DNA from: Roseiarcus sp963820775
GTDB lineage: Bacteria > Pseudomonadota > Alphaproteobacteria > Rhizobiales > Beijerinckiaceae
Reading direction: 5' to 3'
Assembly: GCA_963820775.1 (NCBI GenBank)
Contig: CAWGBF010000015.1
Location: forward strand, 434,001-498,000
DNA: 64,000 nucleotides
Shown here in pieces: positions 18,479 to 28,185 of the stretch. The notes beneath the pieces are model-generated. The model was not told the DNA's origin. It saw only the letters and a program-made list of their open reading frames with translations, and ran no database searches. Numbering within the stretch: position 1 is the first letter of the stretch; each line of letters begins with the position of its first letter. The position numbers and the translations under genes were made by a program.

Positions 18479-19056
18479 TCACCCCTTTGAGGCGTCGGCG
18501 ATCGGTTCAAGCGGCGCTCCCGGCGTGTAATCTTGCCGTCCGCGGTCAGGTCGAAGCTAACGATGTTGACGGTTTGCTCGACATAATTGGGCGCCAACTG
18601 GATGATGACCGCGGATTGAGACCGGTGACTTCGACTCGCACGGAACCGACTTCGCGCCTCGCGAGCTCATGATCTGAATAGAGGCTGAACTCGAGGCCCC
18701 AATCCCTGTCTCAATGCAGCGCAACGTGGTCGCTTCCTATTTCGAATCCGCGCGCACGACCGAACCGTCAGCGATTACTGTGAGAGATGGCGAATCGCCG
18801 AGCCTGTCGCGATCCAGCGACGCGCCTCCGACCTGGAGAGAACCGTAAAGCACGGGCTTTTTCGAAGGGCCGACAGCCCGAAGATCGACGCCCGAGTCGA
18901 GGGCGACAGGCCAATCGGCGCTTATGAGAAATTCCGCCTTTGCTTAACTCCATCGAACCCTGGCCCTTGTCGGTGCAGCCGCGACATGACCACGCTGACC
19001 ACGTACAAAAGAAGATCGGCAATCCCGATCCGGATGGGCGAGCGGTCGTATCTCAT
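18479..19056 (-). pseudogene. Single-pass, DUF2135-like periplasmic protein, multiply frameshifted
   Basis: Begins MRYDRSPIRIGIADLLLYVV (one TM helix, ExbD/MotB-like topology) at ATG 19056. Changing frames reassembles the gene: KAEFLISADWPVALDSGVDL, GGASLDRDRLGDSPSLTVIA, a stop after VVRADSK, DWGLEFSLYSDHELARREVG, SVRVEVTGLNP, YVEQTVNIVSFDLTADGKIT and PGAPLEPIADASKG. About four indels and one stop separate the pieces. The D-x-DL and LDRD pattern resembles DUF2135-type beta-sandwich domains. Inactive as read. Confidence 0.65.
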
Positions 19057-19151
19057 TGGGCGAACAGCATTTTGTCCGTGACGCCGGCTATCGCGACGAC
19101 CGAGGACTTGGTAGAAATGACAAGTATAGCAGCCCGTACGACGAGAATCAT
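19053..19151 (-). CDS. 32-aa hydrophobic micro-ORF
   Basis: MILVVRAAILVISTKSSVVA then IAGVTDKMLFAQ. It overlaps the MotA-like stop by ATGA and the next gene start by ATGA, so it sits exactly in a coupled chain. It could be a small membrane subunit, or an artefact of a frameshift between its neighbours. Confidence 0.45.
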   Translation of the reverse strand: MILVVRAAILVISTKSSVVAIAGVTDKMLFAQ

Positions 19152-19325
19152 CGCTGCTCTCTTCTGACGCCTGCTTCAAGATTGAACGTCATGATAGCGA
19201 TTAGGGCCGCCGCGGTCCCGCCACTCGCAGTGGTGAAGAGCGATGTCGCAAGCGCGGTGAAGCTAGTTGCTCCCGCAGCGAGTGATTTAGCCTGCAAAGA
19301 AAGTCCCATCGCCGTGCCAACGAAC

Positions 19326-20709
19326 GGTGAAGGCGTAGGCTTGCTGGAAAATGGGGTTGGGATGCACCCTTCCTGAAGAGAAGCAGGAGAACGGGCTTTC
19401 GGTTGGCGCCGGAGGCCCCAGGGAGCATCCCGATGGAGAGACTATCCGCACCCGAACGCACGCGCGAGGAGCTTCGCGCCTTGATGAACGGAGATTTGGG
19501 AACGGCGGCGGGGCGAAGCGATCTGGTCCGCCTGGCGCTGCGCCTGATCGTCGAGGAGGCGCTCGAGGGCGAGGTCTCCGATGTCCTTGGCCGCGAGCGT
19601 TATGAGCGCGGCGCCGGCGAAAAGGCCGGCTACCGCAACGGCTATCGGCCGGGCAAGGTGAAGACCGCGGAGGGCGCGGTGGAATATTCGGCGCCGCAGG
19701 TTCGCGACACGCCCGAACCCTTTGTTTCGGGCGTGCGGGCGGCGCTTTCGGGGCGCACGCGCGAACTTGAGCGGCTGGCGGTCGAACTTTACGCGCGAGG
19801 CCTGTCGACGCGCGACATCGAGGATGCGTTCACCGACGAGACGGGCCGACGGCTTCTATCGCGGGCGGCAGTCAGCGAGATCACCGAGCGGCTGTGGGCC
19901 GAATATGAGGACTTCTGCAAACGCGATCTTTCCGAGCACGCCATCGTCGACGGCATCGCTGAGCGGCTGCGGCCCGGCCAGCGGCGTGAGGCCGTGCTCG
20001 CAGCCTGGGGGATTGGCGAGGACGGGCGCAAGGTCCTGTTGGCGTTGATGGCGGGCTCCAAGGAGGACGTCGAGACGGCGCGCGCGTTCTTCCAGGATCT
20101 GCGCGCCCGCGGGCTCGGCGATCCGTTGCTCGTCGTATCCGACGGCGCGCCGGGGATCATCCGGGCGATCGAGGAATGTTTTCCACGCTCGGCGCGCCAG
20201 CGCTGCCTGGCGCACCGCATGCGCAACCTCGCGGTGAAGGTCCCGACCGACCTATGGCCCAAGGCGCGCGTCAGCGCCTGCTATCAGGCGCCGTCGCGGG
20301 CGATTGCCCGCCAACTGGCGGCCGGCATCCGCGCCGACGACGCCGATCTCCTGCCGAGCGCGCTCGCCTGTTTCGAGGACGATTTCGAGGCGTGCATCGC
20401 GCACCTGAGATTGCCGGTCACCCATCGCCGCTTCGTTCGCACGACGAATCTGCTCGAACGGCTGTTCGTCGAGGAGCGCCGACGGCTGAAGATCATTCCC
20501 AACGGCTTCGGCGAGAAGCCGGTGCTCAAGCTTATGTTCGGCGCGCTCATTCGAGCCGCCGAGCGCTGGCGCGGCTTGCGCTTCACCGAGTTCGAACTGC
20601 GCCAGATCGCCGCCGTTCGAAAGGATCTCAACGACGAATATCAGACTTCCACCACGCCACTGGCCCGGTCATCCCAGCCCCGCGTTTCCAGCAAATCCGC
20701 GCCTTGACC
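19326..20709 (+). mobile_element. IS256-family element, copy B, with 9-bp target duplication
   Basis: Left end GGTGAAGGCGTAGGCTTGCT, right end (complement) GGTCAAGGCGCGGATTTGC. CCAACGAAC flanks both sides (19317-19325 and 20710-20718). 1384 bp. The insertion lies inside the MotA-like gene, whose reading frame is restored when the element and one repeat are removed. Confidence 0.95.
19433..20707 (+). CDS. IS256-family transposase, full length with a 4-residue deletion
   Basis: 424 aa. Order: N-terminal MERLSAPERTREELRALMNG, cysteine-free Mutator domain, GLSTRDIEDAFTDETGRRLL, first Asp in AIVDGIAERLRPGQ, second Asp in LLVVSDGAPGIIRAIEECFP, catalytic Glu in RLFVEERRRLKIIPNGF. Compared with copies A and D the residues YLFV before the first Asp are missing (12 bp). 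That removes the beta strand carrying the catalytic Asp, so activity is doubtful although the frame is open. Confidence 0.9.
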   Translation: MERLSAPERTREELRALMNGDLGTAAGRSDLVRLALRLIVEEALEGEVSDVLGRERYERGAGEKAGYRNGYRPGKVKTAEGAVEYSAPQVRDTPEPFVSGVRAALSGRTRELERLAVELYARGLSTRDIEDAFTDETGRRLLSRAAVSEITERLWAEYEDFCKRDLSEHAIVDGIAERLRPGQRREAVLAAWGIGEDGRKVLLALMAGSKEDVETARAFFQDLRARGLGDPLLVVSDGAPGIIRAIEECFPRSARQRCLAHRMRNLAVKVPTDLWPKARVSACYQAPSRAIARQLAAGIRADDADLLPSALACFEDDFEACIAHLRLPVTHRRFVRTTNLLERLFVEERRRLKIIPNGFGEKPVLKLMFGALIRAAERWRGLRFTEFELRQIAAVRKDLNDEYQTSTTPLARSSQPRVSSKSAP

Positions 20710-21020
20710 CCAACGAACCCCGCCATGACGCAAAGTCGCTCGGCCAAATGACCGTAATCAGACGACGGAAGAAAGGCGAAAGACGAGGGAGCGCCGCTCC
20801 GCCCTCTGTCGTCCGACAGAGGTTCTCCAATTCGCCACGTCTGCCAGCCGAGCCAAGCTGCCGAGCCGACGAACAGCGCGCCGATCACGCTCGTCATCAT
20901 GCTCATGTCGTTCGCCCAGATGATCTGCGGCACGCCATTGACCCATGCAAAAAAAGCTAGTCCCGCACAAGCAAGGCAGAGAACGAGATGCGACAAAAAG
21001 GTGAGACGAGAAACGTACAC

Positions 21021-21137
21021 TAGCAGGCTGTTGAAAAACTCATTTCCGCCGTAGTTCGATTCCGTTCCGGACTCCGTTGGATTCTATTGTGTTCACGGTT
21101 TCGACCCCACGCGGCGGACTTTTTCAACAGCCTGCTA
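21021..21137. mobile_element. 117-bp MITE with IS5-type ends
   Basis: Starts TAGCAGGCTGTTGAAAAACTC and ends with the complement TAGCAGGCTGTTGAAAAAGTC: about 21 bp of inverted repeat with one mismatch. Only about 75 bp of non-coding DNA lies between, and TA is at both edges. The ends match the full element at 10879-12387, whose intact transposase could mobilise it. It abuts the GTG of the MotA-like gene and pushes away the upstream G-rich sequence that may have been its ribosome-binding site. Confidence 0.85.
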
Positions 21138-21182
21138 GGCTGCCCCCAGTTCTCGCGACGACGCTTCCGATGCGCCGACGAG

Positions 21183-21272
21183 TCAGTGTGGTGCTGATAA
21201 GAGCCGATCGAACAGTAGCGCGAGCTTGCCCAGATTGCCGAACCGGTCCCTGCCAAAGCCGGAGCGGCTCAC
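21183..21272 (-). CDS. 29-aa ORF coupled to the giant secreted gene
   Basis: GTG at 21272 overlaps the upstream stop (GTGA). It reads MSRSGFGRDRFGNLGKLALL then FDRLLSAPH. Polar start with an amphipathic helix. Position suggests translational coupling. No family. Confidence 0.4.
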   Translation of the reverse strand: MSRSGFGRDRFGNLGKLALLFDRLLSAPH

Positions 21273-24200
21273 CCACTCACCGCCGCAGCCATGAACCCGC
21301 CCCACGGCATCACCGGGAGTCCCGGTTCGCAATATCCACTCCCAGCCTGACAAGTGAAGAACTGGCTGAGCGGATTCCCAGGCAGGCCCGAGTTGTCGTA
21401 GAGCAGATCGCCGATCATGTTGTTGTCGCTGCTATACGTTGCGATCCCAAATGAGCCGTCAAATGGCGTCAACGGCATCGTTCCGATGGAGCCACCAATC
21501 CCACCGAGCGAAGTCAAGTCAAAAGTACATGATCCGCCGTTGCTGAGTCCTTGCGCGCTCGTAGCCCCGGCTGCTGACCAATAGGTATTAACGATCGATC
21601 CGCCGCTGACCGTTATATCAATCGCCGGAGTGATGTATGGGGTGCTTATTTGATGGCAGGTCGTAGTGTTCCCCTGCACTCGGGTGACGCCGTTGGTGTA
21701 CCCAGATCCCGGCGTGAACGGCAGGGGCTGCCCACCAACATTCCCGAGCGCGGCGGAATTAAACCCGGTGCCGACCACCGCGTCTCCGTACTCAATGTAG
21801 GTAGACCCGCTTGCCCAAGAGCCAATACCGATCAGCAGATGTGTCGTCTGATCATAGGCCGCGCCCTTCACGCACTGGACGACCTTGGCAGCGACGATAT
21901 TGCAAGTGAACGCCGCGCTCTGATTGAATTGACCTCCGATGTCCCGGCCATCATCGTATGGAGAGCCGGGACCAGGTGCAGTCGCAGGCGGAACGATAGA
22001 CCACATATGCTGGTTCGTCCCGATACGGAAGTCACGGGCCAAAGAGCCGACGCCATTGGTCTGGCAGACGCCTCTTGGCGGCTGGTTGTTCGGCGCGTTG
22101 CCGTTCAGGTTGTCCTCGCCGCATGTCGCGAGAGAAGCTGCGGTCCCGTATGTTCCTGTCGTGTTGATCGAGAATGCGACGTCAATGCAGTTCGCCCCGG
22201 TCCCGGATGTTCCCGAGCAGCCCGCCGTTACTGTCTCAGTCGTCGGTCCCGCGAGCAGTGACCCATCCGCTGTAATTGTGAATGTCTGGCCGACCTCGCC
22301 AGCGCCCGCCTGCGTCGATTGCGTAGGCGGGACGGAAATCGAGGTGATAAAATGCCCTGTCGCACAGCCGGAGCAAGTCAGCAATTGCCCTACGACGAAT
22401 GGGCGCTCGTGGGCCGCCAGGCCGCCAGTGACTACAATCTGCGATCCCGTGATCGTTCCGCTGTGGCGCGCTGCGAAGGTGTTTCCGATGTCGAAGCACG
22501 GTGACGCAATAGCCGCAGCATCGCACCCCGTCGCATCGGCCTTGACTCGGTCAAGCATTGGAACCTTTGCGCTAGCCCCGTTCGCCAGCGCGCCCCAGGC
22601 CAGCGCCGCCCATCGCCGGCTCGCACGCGCCGCAGAGGCGAAGCTCCCAGCAGTCAAGTGGAAGCTTGGGCCGCCGCTTCCCGGCTGAACGAGCGTGTCG
22701 TTCTCGGTTCCCATATAAACAGGCGGCGTGGATCCTGTGTAATAGACCGCGTTGGTCATCGTGGTCGGAGACGCGATCGGAAACGCAGCAGTGCTATTCG
22801 GATTCGATAGATTATAAGTCGAACCCGACGCGCCCCATGCTCCACTCGCCAGCCCGGTGATGAAGGTTCCCTGAGGAATCGCGCAGCTTAGACTGAACGG
22901 ATTACAGCCAACGATCTCTCCTTCCCACATATCCCCAACCGCAGGGGCTGTGAGCGTCAGGACACCAGCTGTCGCCGTCGAGCTCGCGATCGTTCCCGAG
23001 AACGTCGACTTTCTAATGAGGTCCTGTGACCACTGGATGAACTGCTCTGTACTCGCGCCATCCGTATTGACGCCCGTCGTGAGGGTCGTTGGCCCCTCCT
23101 GACGCCAGTCATAGCCAGACATCAGCGGAGAAAGGTTCTGCCCAGGGATCGTCTGGAACCTCGTGTTGTAGAGCCAGGAGATCGCCTGCGAGTAGCCGAC
23201 CGCGCAATAGGGGTAGGTGGTGTTGACAGACAGCCTGTAGCAAAAATTATCTGAGATCGGCCCTGCCATGATATGACCGCTGATCCCGCTCGGAGAGCGG
23301 CCGAAGGCGGAGGAGATCGGCCCACTCGTTGCCGGACCAGTGCCGAACCAGTCTACCGGGAACGGGCGCTGCGTGTTCAAGGAGGTCAACGCCTCAGGGG
23401 ATTGGATGTTTGTCCAAGATGCGCTTAAGACAGCGCCACTCGCTGGCGCCGTGGTGAACGTCACAGAGTAGTCGCCCGTCAGATAGTTCACGAAACTTGA
23501 CGAGACATTAACCCCAGTGCAGGTTCCATTCTCGTTGTTGTATGCAAAGGCGGTCGTGTCTTGGCAAAGTGTCGTGGTCACGCCACTGAGAAGCTGAGTG
23601 ATCTTGAATGTCCCGGCCTGGATGAGCGCCTGGCTAAAAGAACTGTTGCCGTTACCGGCGGCCCGGAATAGCGGCCAAGGAGTGCTGCCCGGCGGGTCCG
23701 CACGCATGGGTTCGGTCCCAATCGTCCCGAGGCTCACGCTGAGCATCCAGGTCGAACTAGATCCTCCAGACGACGCAGCACAATTCGTCAAGCAATAAAG
23801 CAGCGTCGGTGCGCCAGAAATTCCGGCCCCGGATAGAACCTCCCCGGGCTGGATAGCGCCCCACGTTCCGGGACTAGCGGCCGAGAGCGACCCAATAGTC
23901 ACGACCGAACCGGACACAGACCCTGAGAACGACGCCCCCGTCATGGTCGCCGCATTGAAGACCAACTGCCCGCTGACGCTTGGTACCGCGCAGAAGTTGG
24001 TGGTTGAGCACCATACGGTCGTTGTCCCGTCGCCGACCCCGACCATCTGCCTCTGGACGACATTCCCCAGAATTTCGTTCCCTATGCCAATTCCATCGCG
24101 GATCGTATCGATCTCCATTGACGGAACGCCTAGCGCGTTCGTCAACTTTTGGTTTAAGATGCCTGGTCCGTCAGGGAAGCCAATGATATTAAACCGATCG

Positions 24201-27200
24201 CCGATATTAGGTGTCGTCTGTCCGGGGAGCAGTCCAGAGGCGGTGGATGGTCCTATGTTCCCAATAGACCATGAGTTAAAGGCCCAGAGCCCACTCGACC
24301 AAATCGTTCCGGATGCGCCGCCGCCGGGCCACGCGCCAAGCTGACCCTCCCCGTAAGTCTCGAATGCTAGGCCGATGTTGACGAAGTTCGGCATCGTCGC
24401 GTAGGCGGTCCCATTCGCAGCCCGCACGGAGACGTATAGCGGGCCTTGCTTGCCGGGAATGTTGACCGCCTGGCCCTTCCAATTGAACACTGTCCCGGAA
24501 TCCGGCGTCGCAGCGTACCCCGTCAGGTTCGTCCAGGCGCACGCCGAGCACCCGGGGACAGGAGGACCGCTCGCGGTGTAGGAGATCTGGGCCTGGATGA
24601 CCGTAGGCGTGCCGCCGAGGAGCGATGTGTCAAATGTTCCCGAGAGGTCCAGCGTGCCGGTCCCCGCACTGTAATTCGCGACGGGGAATATGACCCCCGG
24701 ACCCTGATCCCTGATCGTTAGAGCGCGGCCCGGAGCAACCGCCCCGCCGTCGGTGATCCCAGTCGTCGTGATTGTCGTTCCGGGGGAGATGGACAGGCTC
24801 AGTGGATTGTAAACCGTGTAACATCCTGGGCCGCCGCTATAAGCTCCCGTCTGGCCGCACGCGCCCTGATAGTCTAGGATTTTGACGGGGCTATTGACGA
24901 ACGACAGGTACTGCCCAGGGATCAGCGTCGACCAGGCCGCCACCATGCTGACGGGAGTCGTAAACGTCGGATAATAGTTGTTCCCCACCGGACAGGTCGC
25001 CGGCGCGGTGCCCGTGCAAGTCCCCGTCACCACGAGGGGGTTCCCCGTCAAATTCACCCCGCCATTCGTGACGACCATGCCGGAGGAAATTCCCGTGCTA
25101 TTGCTGACAAAAAGCGTATTCGCGGATTCGGGGATCTGCCCGCTCCCCATAAGAACTTGGCTCGCTCCGCTCGTGACCGACGCATCAACCGTGTACGTCC
25201 CGGCAAGCCCTGCAGTTCCGGTTAATTGGCTCAGAACATGCACTGGACTGAAATCTCCAGCCGCATCGCCGACCGTCATCCCGATTCCCACCGCAGGAGA
25301 TCCTGACGTCGGCGACGTCACGGTGAGCGCAGTGCCTGGGACGCCGATCGTGCCGTTGTCGATATGGCCGGTAAATCCATTCCCCAGCGCCGCGGTGAAC
25401 GACGCGCCGGGGATCGAACTCACGGTGAGGGTGCTCCCCGAGAGTCCAGCGACGGCCGAGTTCGCCATGTTCGGCGCAGCGGGCTTGAAGTTGCCGGCGC
25501 TCAAGCCCGAGGTCGAGGCTAGATTGGCCGCGGCCCCAACCCCGAATGACAGGGCATAAGTCGCGCCCGAACCGCTTGTAATCGTCGGGCACGCGCTCGG
25601 GCATCCAGCCACCCTCGGACCCGCAATAACCGTTGCAGGCGACGTGGGCTGCGCTGCAATGGCGCCGTATTGGGTCGAAGCGACATTGAGCGTCGCCGTA
25701 CTGCCACTTGCCCCGGTGATCGATCCGGTGAATTTCGCCTGACTCAGAATCAGCGAACATCCCCGGATCGTCCAGGCGATAGAGGGAATGAACAGTGAGC
25801 CCGTTGGCGCTCGCGAAGCTGTTCAGGTCCGTGGCCTTCGTGCAGAGCGATGCAAGCTTCGTCGTATCCGGCGCGCCGCCCGATGTCTGAGGGAATGGGC
25901 CATAGAGCATGGATACATTGCCAAGCGCGCCCCACCATCCAAATCTGCCGGCAGCAGACGTCACGCTGAATATGTTGCTCCCGATTGTCGAAAAAATATC
26001 CCCGAGGGTTCCATTCGTCCTTGCGGTGACGACGCCGCCGTAAGGATTCGCCGTGGTGGTCCCGGCAACCGCGCTATAGTAATGCCCGGGCCACGCGAAC
26101 AGGGTCACAGGACTCCCAGCGGAGCCTATAACGCCGGTCATATTCCCGGTCCCCGTGGTGAGGCCGGTGGTGGTGTCTACGCCGAAGTTCCCGCCCCCAT
26201 TTACACTAGTTACGGTGTAGGTATTACTTCCCTGCGCGAACTTCGTGCCAACAACTACCGGCTGTGTTGATGGAGTCGTTGCATTGAATGTCCCTGCAGC
26301 CGAGGTCGGCGGCACCGCTGTTACCGTCAAGGTGTTCGTGTTGCCGCTAAGATTATTCAGCGCGTATGTTCCAATCCCCCCGGTTCCGGTTCCACCATTT
26401 GAGCCGTAGGGGAGGATGAAATTTCCCTGCTCGATGCCAAGAACTCTCGTCCCTGGCATGACCACAGAGACCATCGTTCCGCCGGACGAATAGGCGCCGG
26501 GATTGCTAAGTGGTTGTGGATTTCCAGCCGGCCCGGTAACTGGAATACCGACGATGGTCGTCCTGCTTTGCGTCGTCGAGCCATCCGCGACGTAAGTTCT
26601 GTTGTAGCCGCTCGGGGTGATGCCGGAGATGGTGAATTCGCTCCCCTCGATGAAGCCAGGCGCGGCCGAAACCACGAACGAGACTTTCGCAGGAACGGTG
26701 CCGGATGCCGGAACGTATGTCGCCCCCGTGATCGTGTACGGGTTCAACGCCGTCACGTTCAGCTCGGGGAGAAAGGCATTCGAGCCTGCGGACCCAGAGA
26801 AGCTAATGCTCCCGGGATTAGTGATCGTGAAGGTCGTTCCGGTCCCGCCAGTCGCAATCGTCGCGCCAGCATAGTTGAGACTGTTGCTAAAGAGCATCAC
26901 CCCTGTCGGAAGGGTCACGCTCGCCGAGGTCGTCAGCGTGGTTCCCGAGACCGACGTCGCGGTAAAGCCCGTGCTCTGCACCGCATTGGTGATATAGCCC
27001 GTGAAGTTCTCAGTCCCTTGGTTCAGAGTTCGGGACCAGCGCCGGAGCTCCCGGCAGCGGATTCCCCTGATCATCGACCGCAGAAAAGAACTGGCTTCCC
27101 GGGAACCCGAAGTCGCCACCGTTCTGGCCGACGATCGCGCAGAAATGCTGACCATTGCGGGCTGTGACTCCCGTGTTGGCTCCGAGAAGCGTAGTAGAGG

Positions 27201-28165
27201 TGGCGAGGGTCCACACTGTGCTGGACGCGCTCGTTCCACTTAGGGCGGTGCCTTCGCTCGACGCAGTAGATGCTGGGCACACGCCGCTCAGTGCGGTCAC
27301 GGTACCTACCAACGTCGTCCCCGACGTCCCCTGGATGGCGGTGTAGGTTTGATTAAACCCAGTCTGCGCAAAGCCTTGGAGCGGGAAGGTCAGGCCGGGA
27401 GTGATCCCATGCGCAATCGCGACGTGGGCCGTCACGGTGAACCGCGTCGAGGTCGGGGAATTACTCACGCAGGTCGTCGACGGAAGCGTCGCCTGCCTAC
27501 CTCCATTCCCAGGAATCTTCGCCACATCTACGGATAAGTTAATGGGGCAGTTGAATCCTGGATCGGCGATCCTTAGGGCGTTCCCGCTCGATACCACCGT
27601 TGGATTGCGCGCGCAGCCAGCGCCAGACATAGTCAACGAATAATATCCGGTGTTGAATCCGGTGAGGGTTGGACCGCTGGATATGCCATTGCCGTTCAGC
27701 ATATTTACACTGTGGGCGTTCCACCATCTAGTATCTCCGGCGACTCCACCGCCCAGATTTCCTATCAACGTAGAACGAAGGAGGACCTCCGAGGTTCCCA
27801 GATAGTTGAAGCCCTTGGGTAACTCCCGCGGAATTGGTCCCCAAGAGGAATTCTTCTTCTCCGCTTCCATAACCAAGGAACGGACTGACCTGCCCTTCCA
27901 AATATATAACCTCGGAATTGGTTGGGACGGTTGGGCCTTGGAAGGCGCCAGAGGCGTTGCCATTGCCGATTAGGGCGTTGTTCGTGATGCTTCCGTTGCC
28001 ATTGTTGAAGTATGACGACACCTGCGGGAGGATCGATGGTGTCGGGAGGATCGTGCTTCCGATGCCGCAGCTCCCCACGCCGAGCACCAGCATGCAAGCA
28101 TAGGCAGGCTTACAGAGCAGGAGGAATAAGAATGCCGCGAGGATACAATTCATGGGGAAATCCAT
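21269..28165 (-). pseudogene. Giant exported prophage protein (~2,300 aa), three frameshifts
   Basis: Starts MDFPMNCILAAFLFLLLCKP with a signal peptide (cut near AYAC). The rest is Gly/Ser/Thr/Ala-rich, beta-repeat-like sequence with many short Ig-like motifs such as GSTLTVSSIPGASFTAAL and GQTFTITADGS, and scattered Cys pairs (SACPTITSG, CSGCATGHFITS). The frame changes near 27775, 27030 and 25748, and each time the composition continues in the new frame. The last frame runs 25.7-21.3 kb and ends PWGGFMAAAVSG. Position downstream of tail genes suggests a fibre or secreted surface protein, but a Sec signal is odd for a virion protein. Confidence 0.65.
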
Positions 28166-28185
28166 ACTTCCAGTGTCGTCATAGG

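Larger units (their letters stand above)
19148..21020 (-). pseudogene. MotA/TolQ/ExbB-like proton-channel protein, split by IS256
   Basis: The N-part (21020-20710) begins YVSRLTFLSHLVLCLACAGL at a GTG, with a second helix MMTSVIGALFVGSAAWLGW, then YGHLAERLCVMAGFVG. After removing IS256 copy B and one CCAACGAAC repeat it continues in frame: TAMGLSLQAKSLAAGATSFT, ALATSLFTTASGGTAAALIA, IMTFNLEAGVRREQR. The G-x-x-GT-x-x-GL then AL-T-S-L-T-T-A-G-AAALI pattern is that of MotA/TolQ/ExbB stator proteins, which pass protons and drive a partner. About 157 aa when rebuilt. Dead in this genome. Confidence 0.7.
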
